Source of the DNA: Metallyticus violacea
Taxonomy: Eukaryota; Arthropoda; Insecta; Mantodea; Metallyticidae
Direction of reading: 5' to 3'
DNA: 64,000 bases
NCBI GenBank assembly: GCA_030762175.1
Contig: CM060842.1
Coordinates: 66,589,001-66,653,000 of the forward strand
The notes beneath the pieces are model-generated. The model had not been told where the DNA came from. It saw nothing but the letters and a program-made list of their open reading frames with translations, and made no database searches. The position numbers were made by a program, and so were the translations under genes. This document shows positions 43,570 to 55,139 of this stretch, in pieces. Position 1 is the first letter of the stretch. Each line of letters begins with the position of its first letter.

Positions 43570-44360
43570 TTCCTTAACCAGAACTTGACTGATTAAGCAA
43601 CCGGACAGTGATAGCAATGGAGAGGGTGATCGCTAAGGGGCTTGAAATGGAGGGCATCATTGCTGCATTTGACTTTCTAACCAACAGTTGCATTGTTGCC
43701 CTTCACTTAAATTTGAAAATAATGATATTTAGAGTTATCTGCTACCTTTCTCACAGATAAAAATTAAGAAAACATGCAGCCGGAAGTCTAAAAGTATTAT
43801 ATTTTTCAATTTTAAATTCATTACTTACCTAATTATGTACTTTATGAAAAATTCATGTATGATACCAAATTTTAAAATTTCACTTTTGCCTAAAATATAA
43901 GCAGTGTTGTTTAGTAATTCAAACAACAGTGGATCAATATACATAATGCTTTCTATAACTTGTGATTTCTGACACATGCATGCATAATATATATTTTAAT
44001 TTTCCAATCCACTGCTGGAAAATGCCTTGGCTCTTGCATCCACTCCTTTACCTCCAGCATTACCTCAGCTTCCCCTTCATTAAAACCCTTTTGCCACCAA
44101 TGCATATACACCAATAACAAAAGAAACACAGACACATGGAAGAAGAGAAATCTGCTGCATATGGAATATGCTGAATAGCCTAAAGAAGAAGAAGGCTCAG
44201 TGTAGAGGAAATTGCCGTACAAATTACAACTGCCCATGACATTCTCCAATAAAATACTGTTGTCCATTTCTTGATTTAAAAAAAAGGGAAGAAATTAGCA
44301 CATAACTCAATGATAAAATGTTTTTATTTTTTTGAACCTTAAAATAATTTATCCATAAGT
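43570..44360. other. Intronic sequence, nothing recognised
   Basis: Flanks the CRAMP1 exon at 44373. No repeat or gene seen. Confidence 0.45.
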
Positions 44361-44372
44361 TGTTAAGGATAC

Positions 44373-44563
44373 ATGTTTAAGAGCTGGTGGCCGCCATCGG
44401 TGATTAAGATATGCAAGAAGTGCTGTTAGTCGCCTCTGCAGGGGCAATAATGTTCGTATACGAGGATTCTGTGATGAGGCTTGTACTCTTGCCCAGGCAC
44501 TGTTATGTTGCGGACGCAGTTCTACTAGAACTCTGGCAGGAAGTTTCAAATCATCCTGGCATT
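44373..44563 (-). CDS. CRAMP1: CRAMP1 exon, ELRP..NSAWARVQ block
   Basis: The acceptor is ATGTTGGCAG, with the exon starting at 44563 (AA completing a GAA codon from the previous exon). It encodes LKLPARVLVELRPQHNSAW, ARVQASSQNPRIRTLLPLQ and RRLTALLAYLNHRW. The equivalent human stretch is the LP-V-VELQPRN-AWARVQ...LNPR block. The only downstream GT is AAACAT|GTATCC at 44372, a weak-looking donor but one that leaves phase 0, matching the next exon's CGT start. 191 nt. A shorter tail or a missed small exon between here and 34860 remains possible, because the CRAMP1 linker is poorly conserved. Confidence 0.88.
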
Positions 44564-44579
44564 CTGCCAACATGGATAC

Positions 44580-45540
44580 CCGCAATTAGTAACATGTTTA
44601 AAAAAATTGCTTTGTATAAACTTTTAATCTTAATCATTTAATCTTACAAAAACTGCCATATGTTTGTACATAAAAATTACTTCTTGTGTATAAAATCTAG
44701 CATACTATTGTGTATTTAAAACCTATGAAAGAAGCACAATTAATTATTTCATTTAAAAACTAAAGACAGGAACAAAGGCTTCTAAAATAAGTTCAACTAT
44801 AAAAGGCCAATGAAACTGTAAAGTATTTGCATGATATAATAGGTAGTGACTAACAGATCAATATGTATAGATAACTAATAATTTAGATTGTTAAGAGATT
44901 TTTCTACAAATGCTTATAATACTTGAAAAAAAAAAAACAGTTTCTGTACATTATGAATAGGCCTCTGATTTTTAGGAGCCAAAGTGCAGCACAGTGGTTT
45001 ATGTGGTAACAAATTTCTAATGCATGTGATAAACTTTTATAATATTTTATACTATTTTAATTATTTTATGTACATATAATGTATATAGTTTATCAAACAG
45101 CAATTTAACTGTCCAGCTAATTGCAAAATGGTCACAAAACATGATTCTTTTAAGATTTGTCAAACTGTCCACAATAAACGACTACTAAGAATTATCCTAC
45201 AGCATTGACTTGCACATGAAAAAGAATGTCTATTTGGCAAATTTACAGCATGGAATGCTATTCACTCTAGCAGCAACATTTTTTTATTGTATATATGATG
45301 TACAATTCACTTTTCACTTCTTTATGAGGGCATTTAAAAATGACAGAAAATTAAACATTTTGAGATATTTACTTTTGTAAGATAGAGAAGCAGAAATTGA
45401 TGAAACATTTAATTAGTAACACATACTTGTCTACTTCTTTAAAGGCAGAAGACTTTTCATACATATGATATGTAATTTTCTATATAATTGCTCTCCTTTT
45501 CAATATATTTCTCATACCATTACAATGGTGTCAAGGATTG
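44580..45540. other. Intronic sequence, nothing recognised
   Basis: AT-rich intron between 51450 and 44563. No supported feature. Confidence 0.45.
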
Positions 45541-45559
45541 TAGAGGCCAAGCAAAGGTG

Positions 45560-45970
45560 TGCCCAATCATAATGGAGAAAAAGCCTTTAGATAAACATCC
45601 TCTGCCACAGCTCCATATTGTAGTTTTCTCCAGCTTTTCCAATATTGTATTGTTCACTGTTTCCTAGCACTGCTTCAAATTGGTTCTTTCATATTCTGGA
45701 AGAAAGTCAACAGAACATTTCCAGCAGAAGAAGGTTCAGACTTAAATTTCTTCAGGCTAAAGAGTGTGCTGTGATGCACCCAAATTCCTGTTTTCATGAA
45801 TAGGTAAGCCTGGCCCAACTTTTCTTAAAAGTGACTTGCTGGGACAACCAGAGTATTGCTCATCGCAAATGAGTGCCCAATTTTAAATGATCTAATCATT
45901 CACATATTCTTCTCCCACCTATGCAAGCATCTTCATACTGTCACAGCATTCTTCCATGAATTTCTTAAGA

Positions 45971-46008
<38 letters not shown>

Positions 46009-46090
46009 TACTCACTCAAACCACAGAAATCTGATGATTGCTTGCTGCTCCTCTATGGTGCAAAAAGCTATGGGTGCTTCCAGATATTAG
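45560..46090 (-). pseudogene. Mariner transposase relic, N-terminal half
   Basis: Minus strand: CTIEEQQAIIRFLWFE (mariner HTH start) runs into an ATT microsatellite, then NWALICDEQYSGCPS (the F-x-NGR...DE-RSGRPS linker) and SEPSSAGNVLLTFF (the KSAGKVMLTVFWD strand). Stops in several places. Confidence 0.7.
45969..46007 (+). repeat. (ATT)n microsatellite
   Basis: About 13 ATT units, interrupting the mariner relic. Confidence 0.95.
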
Positions 46091-46145
46091 AGCATTAAAA
46101 ACTGATTGAGACCAACATGATTAAAAATCTACAATAACTAGCAGA

Positions 46146-46188
46146 TTTATTTATGGATGCTCTCTAACATCTCAGGTCATCAGTGTAT
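46146..46188 (-). repeat. SINE-E 3' end fragment
   Basis: ATTTATTTATGGATGCTCTCTAACATCTCAGGTCATCAG is the reverse complement of the SINE-E tail (GACCTGAGATGTTAAAGAGC..TAAATAAA). Confidence 0.75.
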
Positions 46189-46199
46189 AACTAGCAGAG

Positions 46200-46570
46200 A
46201 TGTGGCAGTTTCAGGAATGGTCAATATAGTCTCTCATCAGTTCTATGCATCGAAGTCATCATTATGGAAGCTTCATAACTTTCTGGAACTATATTTTGGC
46301 ATTTATTACATCATTTGGTAGACAGTTTCTTAAAGGTTATCTGCATCAGCAAATGTTTGGCCTCCTAAGGATCCATTTTGTTGAAGAGAGTACAATCTGA
46401 TTTGGCCAAATTGGGAAAGTAGGGAGGATGCTGCAGAACCATATATCCTTGACTGTAAGGATGAGATTGTGATGCAACAAGAGTACTTTCTGAGCCCACT
46501 TTCCCTCTCTTTGCTGCTGAATTCTGTGGTATAGATGTCTACTATTGTGCACCAAGGAAGTCAATCAATG
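46200..46570 (-). pseudogene. Second mariner transposase relic, C-terminal half
   Basis: Minus strand: REGKWAQKVLLLHHN (HDN box with Asp to His) then, one frame over, HPPYFPNLAKSDCTLFNKM (HPPYSPDLAPSDYFLFPKL with the third Asp changed to Asn). It is upstream, in minus orientation, of the N-terminal relic at 45560-46090, so the two are separate insertions or a rearranged one. Confidence 0.7.
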
Positions 46571-47360
46571 ATGCTTTCAGAAATTAAATTTGCTGGTTAA
46601 TATCTGTAGTTTGTTAAGTTCTTGGATGTCCAGTGTTCACTTACTTCTCTGTATTTTTATTTCCGTCCTTTAAGTTTTGAATCAAATTTTTCGAAATACA
46701 GTTGTATGACTTGAGCTAACATCTTTGCACAATGCTTTTAGACCAATAAAATGGCTCCAGTCCACAAAAACTTGCCATCAACAATGCTCAAAATAATCAC
46801 TTCCCACCTTTTTCACAAGCGACTCAGCACTACTTGAAATAACTGTACATCATGTAGTGCTGCTTGCACTAGCACTGCCATCTGTTGGCATCTTTGCACA
46901 ACTGTAACCCTCTACCTTTAGCAAAAAATTCTTTCACTTTTAAATACTTCCTTGTCCTAAGTATTTTTAATGACTTAATATATGTATGCTGCACTTCCAC
47001 TTAAGCATATCATGCCATCTATTAGGCAGTGACATCTTCTTTAAGAATATTCTTTCCTGCACAGGAGCTTTAAATAGCTTGGATTTTTCTTCTTTTTATA
47101 CTGTCCACTTGCGTTACATCATTAAATACTCTCATATTTTCTTTGCAATACTATACAACAGATCCAATAAGACAATTGAGTTTTCTATGCACTTTACCAA
47201 CTTCTTGAATTGTTTGGGAGAAAAGGATTTCTATTGTTTCAAGTTTATTGTATTGCCAAGGGAACATTGACAGAAATGTAAACCAAGTAAATATTAACAC
47301 TGTTACTTAACATGTCTTGAAGATTCCTAATTTAAAATGGTGACATCTCTGTTCAAGTCA

Positions 47361-47634
47361 GTCCTGGTGGTCTAGTGGTAACCATACTTGCCTTGTAGAC
47401 CCAAGATTGCAGGTTCAATCCCAGCCAGGATCAATGAATTTTTTTGGATGTAAAAATCCTAAGTATAGCTTGCTTTGGAAGGGAAGTAAAGTCATGGATC
47501 CTGTGTTGTAGATTTATGGCATGTAAAAGAACCTCAAAATAAGCCTCTGAGCTGAATTTATCAGCTGTTTCACACCCTGAATTGAATGGAATGCTAATAA
47601 CCTGAGATGTTAAATAGCATCCATAAATAAACAA
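47361..47634 (+). repeat. SINE-E, copy 3
   Basis: GTCCTGGTGGTCTAGTGGTAAC and GCAGGTTCAATCCCAGCCAGGA give the best preserved tRNA-Glu-like head: outer TCCTGG/CCAGGA pair, A box and B box. The body follows to CATAAATAAAC. Confidence 0.92.
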
Positions 47635-47659
47635 AATACAACACACCACATCTCATTCA

Positions 47660-48360
47660 ACTAGTTACAAAAGATGCAAAACCACTGAAATTTTCTTCAT
47701 AGTACTGTATTGCTACAAGTAAAATTCTGCAGCATGTCATAATCGGTTGAAAATATATATGTTACTTGGAGATTTGATGAACATTTTCACCACTAGAAAT
47801 AAATTTCTCTTTATTAGGATATAATGTTCTGATTCTTCACAGAATCTGTGTTGTTCTAGTACCACACATGTGATATGAACCATTTTACAATAACTGACAA
47901 GGCCTGTTGCTGTCTCCTTCACTTATTCTTTCACAAATTTCACACCATATGGTCACAAGATTCACAAAGTTTCAATAAATAATTTTAAAATTATCATATG
48001 ATTTGCAGCAGTAATTTCTTGATGCATTAATAGAAAATATGAAATTACTGCATTACTTTTATATGTTCACAATGGTACATCTGACTTTCCAATTAATCTT
48101 AAGTTCTGTCATGTTCACTCAGGATTTTCATCTTGATACATTAAACATATTTGTTCCAGAGTTTCTCTGTAACACTTAGAGAGGTAAAATTTACTCAAAA
48201 TATATTGTGTATATTAACTTTTTACTATATCAAGAGAAACTTTTGTAATTAAGGATTATTTACTTTATAAAGGCTAGCTGACACAAATGCCCTACATAAA
48301 AGTGCACTGAAGCAGGAAATGTCTCAATATTTCCTATTTAATTATAATTGCTTCTGATGA
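47660..48360. other. Intronic sequence, nothing recognised
   Basis: No supported feature. Confidence 0.45.
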
Positions 48361-48364
48361 CTAC

Positions 48365-48365
<1 letters not shown>

Positions 48366-48424
<59 letters not shown>
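48366..48424 (+). repeat. (AAT)n microsatellite
   Basis: About 19 AAT units. Confidence 0.95.
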
Positions 48425-48559
48425 TGTATCTTGTTTCAGGTAATCAGGGTATTAATATTATAATTAAAAGGAGGACCCCTACATTATATGTATTAGTGTG
48501 TGTATGTAGATATATCTTTTTACTAGTAAGTAATATCCAAGTTATCTTTCTGTAATACC

Positions 48560-49790
48560 ATATGTTTGTTATGTTGTAAAGAGAATGGAATTGCTGTCTT
48601 TGTGGGAGAATATTAGCTTTACTTGAGAAAAGGGTCTTTTGTTAAACTTTACCCTTTGTCAAACCCTCACGGACACACTCGCCAGCACCAGTTGTCAATA
48701 CGCTGTAAACTGCTAGGAATACATATAACTGTACTTGCAGTCAAAAGGAAATACTGCATACAGAAACATGTGGTTTCCCAGAAACCAAGAAATTAGCTGT
48801 TTCAAAGGTGGCCGCGTATATGGTAAAAACATGCTTAATTGCCAGAATCTAGTGAAGGGTAGATGTCTGCAACTTTGCTAGCATGGGAAGAGAAAATGTA
48901 TATTTCCTGGTAAAAACCCAGAATCTTTAACCAATCAACATGTTAGAAAACCTGACGAATTAAAGCAAACTTGTAATAGACCATGCGCTAGTGTGATCCA
49001 ATAATATTCTAGAAGGAACCAAATCCAATAATATTTAAAGGAATCAAATTTTCATGAGGGAGGAGTTCGCATAAGAGATTTATATTAACTACGAGAAGAA
49101 AAGTTTAGAGGCATTCATGACAGGAGGCAGTCCTACGAGTAACAGCAGCAAGACTGACAATTAGTCAGTATACACATTATTCAGTGTCATAGTACAGTAG
49201 TTAAACCATCGTGAAGAGTTAAAGTAATTCATTCGTACAGTGAGAGTCAGTCAGGCAGTGCAAAGTAATAGTAATAATAGTCACAATCGGGTTAAAGTGA
49301 ATAAATACACAAGTGAATACAGCGAATTATAATCCGCCAAAGCACAGCATGTTCCAGAACCTTCCAAGTTGTCGAATAAATTAAATGTTCAACCATAGCC
49401 AAACTACATTATTACAATCTCCTTCCTCCCTAACGACTTTAAGTCATTAAAAACAGTTCAAAATTACCCTGAGATCCCTTTCCTCTGCATTGGAACCAGA
49501 GAGTTAGGAAGCATCAAACTCATGACTCCGAGAGCCGAGGTAAGACAAGAAGACATCAAATTTTCTGATTAAAATAACAATCAATCACCCATTCAATTCC
49601 TCAGCATTGGAACCACTATAATTCTCGTTCCAGCACAATACATTTGAAAATTTGGGAAACCATGCAGACTTTACAATGCAACCTCAATTACAGGCTCTCT
49701 GTTCATGAAGGTCTATGCTGCACTGATCTGTTTGTTGCCAAATAAATGTTGTGTAACCTGATGTTGCCTTTCTGGTTTTCCGATATGATT
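48560..49790 (+). mobile_element. Possible LTR-like or exogenous promoter-bearing repeat, unclassified
   Basis: Base composition differs from the flanks (less AT-rich, with CCCTCACGGACACACTCGCC). TATTTAAAGGAATC could be a TATA-type box near 49036, with CAGT/TCAGT initiator-like sites 100-150 bases on, and AATAAATG near 49741 a polyadenylation signal. TGTTATGTTG near 48567 could be an LTR start. No matching second copy, target-site duplication or primer-binding site could be fixed. Confidence 0.25.
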
Positions 49791-49799
49791 TGAGTACAG

Positions 49800-50275
49800 A
49801 GTACTTTTCCACTGTTCTAAAAACATTTCAAAATATGACATGCGGCTTTCATTTTTGGAAACTGTTACATTTAGAATTTAATTGTGAACTCCATCTCAAC
49901 ACTAAACTATATATTCTATAACTGCAACTGATGGTCAGACTGAAACAAGAGGCAAGAAATAAACATGAATTAAATTCAGAATGATTGCAGCAGGTATTTA
50001 CTCTGTTAAGAAAGCAGAACTGTTTCCATACCTTGCTAGAAAAATGCTAAGAGGTCGTCACAAATGTATATCATAAGCATTTCTGAGAAGTAAGCTGATA
50101 TTACATGATATGAAACTCTGACCAGGTGATGCAATGATAACAGTGGATATTTACATTTACTAATAAATAAGTGTTGTTTTTATCCTTTGGAGAGGCTGCA
50201 AGGCTCAAATGTATTAATCTACTTCTTATGCTTTTTAATTTACAGTGAGATAATGCTTACAATTGATATGATTTT
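49800..50275. other. Intronic sequence, nothing recognised
   Basis: No supported feature. Confidence 0.45.
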
Positions 50276-50282
50276 TTTTTTG

Positions 50283-50571
50283 AATGATTTATTTATGTAC
50301 GCTCTTTAACAGCTCAGGTCATTAGCGTCCCATTCAACTCAGGGCGTGAAACGGCCGACAAATTTTACTCAGAGGCCTCTGTTTCAGGCTTGAGGTTCTT
50401 TTTCGTGCCGTAAATGTACGACATGGGACCCACAGCTTTACTTCCCTTCCGAAGGAAGCCATACTTAGGAATTTTACGCCCCAAAAAAATTCATTGGTCC
50501 TGGCTGGGTTCGAACCTGCGATCTTGGGTTTTAGGAGGCAAGTATGGTAACCACTACACCATCAGGACCAA
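50283..50571 (-). repeat. SINE-E, copy 4
   Basis: Minus strand: GGTCCTGATGGTGTAGTGG, GCAGGTTCGAACCCAGCCAGGACC, CTTCCTTCGGAAGGGAAGTAA, GTACATTTACGGCACG, AGAGCGTACATAAATAAATC. CpG sites are better kept than in copies 1-3, suggesting a younger insertion. Confidence 0.92.
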
Positions 50572-50599
50572 CACAATTGATATGCAAGAGCCTGAATGA

Positions 50600-51440
50600 T
50601 TACTTTCAAAAATCTTTTCTACAAAGGAGTTTTATGCAGGTTTATATTTGAAAATAAGTGTTTATGTAAAATTTTTAAAATACAAAGTTTAGGTGACCAA
50701 ACCTAATATTTGTAATTCATTCAGGAATCTATTGCAATACAAACAAAGCATTCAAAACCCAATTCTAATAATGAATGTCAGCTATTGCCTTTATTTGGCA
50801 TCTTTAAATTACTTTAACCAATTTCTACACTTCATAAGATATTCAGAATTCCAATATATGTCACTGATGCACTCAATTTATATTAATTTATTAGAGGAAC
50901 TATGTATTACTGAACACATTGACAATGCGGCAGAGGAGAAATGACCCACAAATAATATATTCTCAACAAGCACAACTTCTTTTGCTAGTAGCAGCTCAGC
51001 AGAAATTGCTATAAATGATACAATGTGTTCTAATCTGCTAGCAATGCACATAACAGCCAACTATCAACCAAACAAATCCCAGCAGATGGTTGAATGGGTT
51101 GCACAATATATGCATAAGAAACTACACAAACACAAATGCCATACCCTTTCACTGAAAATAATTGTATGAATTATTGCTTTGTCTACAGAGAAATGCATAA
51201 ATATTTTAAATTGCATTTATTACATAACTGATTCAAAACAAGTTGATTTTGATATCATAACTGAGAAAAATCTTAAATATAAGTTTCCATTATGGCATTA
51301 TGTTAAGATTTAACAAAAACATACTGTTTGCTAATTAAAATATTCCAACAATACTTTCAATAATTAAAAAAATACCATACAAAGTTAAATACTTAATCTG
51401 ATGAATAAATGAGCTCTAATATAATGAGCCATTAAATTGT
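50600..51440. other. Intronic sequence, nothing recognised
   Basis: Immediately 3' (minus strand) of the CRAMP1 exon at 51450. No repeat named. Confidence 0.45.
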
Positions 51441-51449
51441 TATACTAAC

Positions 51450-51653
51450 CTTCAAGTTGATTCAACTTCCTAAGAGCACGACAAAGAGGAGTTTTAATTC
51501 TGAATGTTTTTCCTTTGATTCGAATCTGAATTGTACCTTTATATACTAATTCATTTAACTTCATGCATATCTTCTCAGTAACATAACCAATTTTTTTTCT
51601 CATCTCACCATAATTTACTAAGCCATAAAGTTCCTTCGTAGCATTTTTTATAT
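51450..51653 (-). CDS. CRAMP1: CRAMP1 exon, conserved block C-terminal to SANT
   Basis: The acceptor is TTTATTTTCAG just before 51653 and the donor is G|GTTAGT at 51449. The first two bases complete the codon left open by the SANT exon (G + AT = Asp), giving ...HLKFTDDIKNATKELYGL in frame. The exon encodes ELYGLVNYGEMRKKIG, KLNELVYKGTIQIRIKGKTF and RIKTPLCRALRKLNQLE, the block that follows SANT in animal CRAMP1 proteins. The 204-nt length leaves one base over, matching the phase of the next exon. The conservation and phase fit make chance very unlikely. Confidence 0.92.
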
Positions 51654-51740
51654 CTGAAAATAAATACATATTCTATATATCTCTGCTTTGTGACATAAGA
51701 CTTTGTTTCGTTTACGTTTATCTTTGATCTACCTTCTATA

Positions 51741-52204
51741 CAGGGTGATTCAAATGCCATGTGCTAGGATAACACCATTTTTAGAGTAGGTCTGAAAGAG
51801 TGGAAAATTGTTGGAAATACATAGTTTTACATCAGTGCTTGAATGTTGCAGCATAAATGGCACCATTCAAGCTAATTATAGTAATTATCAAAAAATAAAA
51901 AGACAGAGAGTACCATTAATAATCTGCTTGAACATACAAATAACTTAACAAAAACTTGAAGATCAAACAGTCACAATAGCAAACTGAAACATTTAATCAC
52001 TTGAACTTAATGTCCTGTAATTGCTCCACTTGCACTCTAACAAGGAAGTGTTCAAATTGGTTATGATCCATTTGATGGCACATCCAAATATGGTTAATGT
52101 AACTGATTTAAAACTATGTATTTCCAACAATTTTCCCCTCTTTTGTTTTTGGTACCTATACTAAATAATGGAGTTCTATTGCACTCAACTTTTGAATCAC
52201 CCTG
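51741..52204. mobile_element. MITE with long TIRs (CAGGGTGATTCAAA ends)
   Basis: Both ends start CAGGGTGATTCAAA and are flanked by TA. Similarity continues inward for about 95 bases, with GGAAAATTGTTGGAAATACATAGTTTTA on both arms. 464 bp with no coding sequence. TA target and ends fit the Tc1/mariner superfamily. Confidence 0.85.
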
Positions 52205-52389
52205 TATATTTTGCTGATTACTTACAGATACCCTAATCAATCTCTCTGTTACAGGAGTAGTAGTGGTGGTAGTGATGGAGGTGCAGACAAGATGATTATG
52301 ATAATCTTTATCATTCTATGAAGAAAATAAAAAAAAGAGAGAGAGAGAACTAAGTAAATGTTTACAGCCAAATAAAAATGTATTGACAA

Positions 52390-53130
52390 AAACTGAAATA
52401 TACATTTAGAAGGTTGAACATTACTCTATTTTTCCACATAGGATTCATTCACATTTATACATATATCCCACTGTGATGCCAATTTTTTGATTCCCGGTGG
52501 GATAGAAATCATGACACAATATGCAGCAGCATTTATGATTGCTCCTTTTACCACAAAATTAGCAATATTGACACCCCAACTGTTCCCGAAAATGATAAGC
52601 AAAACCTTTCCTGCAGACAGGGTTTGTCCTGAAATTTTTGGGTGGGGATAAGTTAGTGTGTTCCATTACCTGCTCTGTAGATTTCATTCAGGGGAGTAAT
52701 TAAACACCCACCATTCATTCCTGGTAACAAAGCAGTCAAGAAATGTGTTTCCAGCCCTATGATACTAGAGCAAATGCTCAAGATAATTCTTCCATATACT
52801 GAGGTATTAACTGTCCAGGGACCCATCTCACTGACACTTTGTGATAAATGGTGTGTGCATTGCCATATGAAATGCCCATTGCATCTGCTATTGTGTGAAT
52901 TGATCGCCAACCCTGTTGAATTAATGCCTGCACAGCATCAATATTGCTGTGTGTGGGATGTGCGAGACTGTTCAAAACTGGTTCATCAAAGACATTTACA
53001 TGCCCTACATTGAACTTTACACACCAGTTATAGACACCTGTCAATGCCATAGCATGTAATTTCCTGCATGCAACTCACAATAGATATCAGGTGGTTTCCG
53101 TCCCTTTGACTGCAGACAACAACATAATCC
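52390..53130 (-). pseudogene. Mariner transposase relic, internally deleted
   Basis: Minus strand in three frames: NWCVKFNVGHVNVFDEP, STNIDAVQALIQQ-like HTH (IADAMGISYGNAHTI), KVSVRWVPGQLIPQ, then FVTRNEWWVFNYSPE (TGDETW box with the catalytic Asp as Asn), KSTEQVMEHTNLSPPKNF, SAGKVLLIIFGNSWGVNI, INAAAYC, then directly KKLASQWDICINVNESYVEK, the usual C-terminal end. The HDN and DLAPSD regions between AAAYC and SQWD are deleted. Confidence 0.85.
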
Positions 53131-53139
53131 ATTATTTTA

Positions 53140-54330
53140 CACTTAAAAACTAGCTGGTTTTAAGCTACATATTTTTAATTGAGGCAAAAGTTATCTTTAG
53201 TATTTCAGGTTTCATTTTGGTGAAAGCAGAGATTTATTACCTCAAGATTTTGTGAATGTACTGAAATCCTGAGTTTAATGGGTTGTAATAAATATATTTT
53301 AGTGGTCCTATCATTAAAAGTAATCATCAGTAGAGTTGCAATTCAGAAGTCAGAGGAAACTAGGGATTCGATATGCATCACATTTTCATCTTCAGTTCAT
53401 AAATACAGCCATTATTTGGTTTCAGGCATATGATTTACATTTTACTACAATTCAGATAATAATTTTTTTTTCCATCACTGAAACAAGAAGTTTTAAGGAG
53501 TCCTTTTACATTTTAAATTTTCCAAGATTCTTTTAAATTATAAATCAAAGAGATGAATGCGTAAACACAATCTGTACTTGTTTATCAAGAGTAAATTATT
53601 ATTTGGGAGGATAGAAATGTTTTAAGCACTAACAAATTTCTTAGAAATGCATAAAACTAAAGCTACAATTACAAGTGGATAATTCTACAGCTTCAGAAAA
53701 AATGTGTTTCATACACATGTTTCTAAAATTGTTACTATAAGTCAACTGAATTTGTGTGAGTATGTATTTTAAACAAGTGCAAATTGACAGCAAAACAACA
53801 CTGTAAAATAAATCAATAGATAATGTTCTGGCCTTGAGATTGGCTAAAAACAATAAAGATATTGCCTATCAGGGTATTTCCTGATAGAAGATTGTGGTAG
53901 GTATTATATAATCTTTATTGCTTTTTCACTTTACAGTACTTTTCATTATTTTTACTTTTAATTTTAGGTTCCCAAATATATATATATATATATTTGTAAA
54001 TAATGAATTATAAGTTTATAAATATTATAGTCTATAAACTAGTTTCTTACAACTGAAATTATAGCCAGAACATGAAATAGTTACAAAATATATATTTTAT
54101 ATTTACTTCCAAAGTCAAATAGGACAAAGCCTCCCCAAAAAATAAATAAATAAATAAGAATTATATTAGTTACAGTAACACTAAATAGGAAAGAATCCTC
54201 ATTTGCTGCAGCTTTAGAATAAACCAGAAAATGGAAAATGAGGAAACTGTGATAAAAATGTTTAAGAAAACTACATAGCAGTGGCAAATAATCAGACATG
54301 CAAACACAAATTAATATTTAACTTGAAATA
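53140..54330. other. Intronic sequence; short TA and AAAT repeats only
   Basis: (TA)n near 53980 and (AAAT)n near 54137. No gene seen. Confidence 0.45.
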
Positions 54331-54406
54331 TTAATTGGAACTAGCACAGTGAAGCTATCATATAGTTAAAACCATTGTATGATTGAGTCAAACTACACAC
54401 TGGACT

Positions 54407-54411
54407 GTTAG

Positions 54412-54415
<4 letters not shown>
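54407..54415 (+). repeat. Target-site duplication, left (SINE-L dimer)
   Basis: GTTAGTTGA here and at 55013-55021 flank the SINE block. Followed by a TGAT expansion. Confidence 0.75.

Positions 54416-54446
<31 letters not shown>
54411..54446 (+). repeat. (TGAT)n microsatellite
   Basis: Nine or so TGAT units at the SINE 3' end (minus orientation); likely grown from its tail. Confidence 0.95.
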
Positions 54447-54449
<3 letters not shown>

Positions 54450-55012
54450 GGTGTTTAACCCCCGTTTTTACCAATGAGGCACCACAGGTGGTGAACACTG
54501 GTAATAATGAATGAATAGTGTTTAACGCCCGTTTTTACTACAGAGGTACCACAGGTGGTGGACACTGGTGATGAATGAAATGAAATGATATATTGGGAAA
54601 GGATTTTATGGAAGGAATCGTTCCAGGCCTAAGTTTAGGGTACCTCCCCGGCATTTGCCATTTATGAGGACTGAGGAAAACCTGGAAAAAAACCTCAGTC
54701 AGGAAGGACGGTCCTGGCGGTATTCGAACCCAGACCTCCCGCTCACGAGTCCGAGACTTAACGACCTCGGCCACCCGTGGCGGTACACTGGTAATACATG
54801 AAATGAAATGATATATTGGGAAAGGATTTTTCAGACAGGAAACGTTCCAGGCCAAGTTTAGGGTACCTCCCCGACATTTGCCAGTTATGAGGACTGAGGA
54901 AAACCTGAAAAAAACCTCCGTCAAGGAGGATGGTCCTGACGGGATTCGAACCCCAGACCTCCCGCTCACAAGTCCGCACCTTAACGACCTCAGCCACCCG
55001 TGGCGGTACACA
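54447..55012 (-). repeat. Tandem SINE-L dimer with duplicated tail
   Basis: Minus strand: first unit 55012 to about 54788 with head CCACGGGTGGCTGAGGTCGTTAAGG and GGGGTTCGAATCCCGTCAGGACC. The second unit, from 54787, has the same head (CCACGGGTGGCCGAGGTCG) and ends with two copies of a ~60-bp tail (CAGTGT(C/T)CACCACCTGTGGT...AAAAACGGGSGTTAAACAC). The heads are class-II-like tRNA (Leu/Ser) derived. One TSD surrounds the whole block, so it probably inserted as a dimer. Confidence 0.88.
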
Positions 55013-55139
55013 GTTAGTTGAGGATGAGGACAAAGGCCCGTGTAACATGTACCAAATTTAAATAAGTGGAGCCAATAAGAGTGTATAGTTTGTCTCATTC
55101 ATGCAATGATCTTAATTACAAATTAATATGTTTTATTTT

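Larger units (their letters stand above)
54335..55135. mobile_element. PLE-C terminal-repeat inverted pair, split by SINE dimer
   Basis: Left (54335-54415) is the reverse complement of PLE-C terminal sequence (TGTGTAGTTTGACTCAATCATAC...GCTTCACTGTGCTAGTTCC). Right (55018-55135) reads TTGAGGATGAGGACAAAGGCCCGTGTAACATGTACC, a decayed ribozyme-like motif, then AGTGGAGCCAATAAGAGTGTATAGTTTG..CTCATTC and CAATGATCTTAATTA. The two halves face outward as in other PLE pairs. Confidence 0.65.

Noticed and set aside
47361..47432. tRNA-Glu gene
   Set aside because: The head is tRNA-like, but the same 280-bp unit is repeated five times with a fixed body, so it is a SINE.
54538..55098. 186-residue minus frame with internal repeats
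   Set aside because: Translation through two tandem SINE units.
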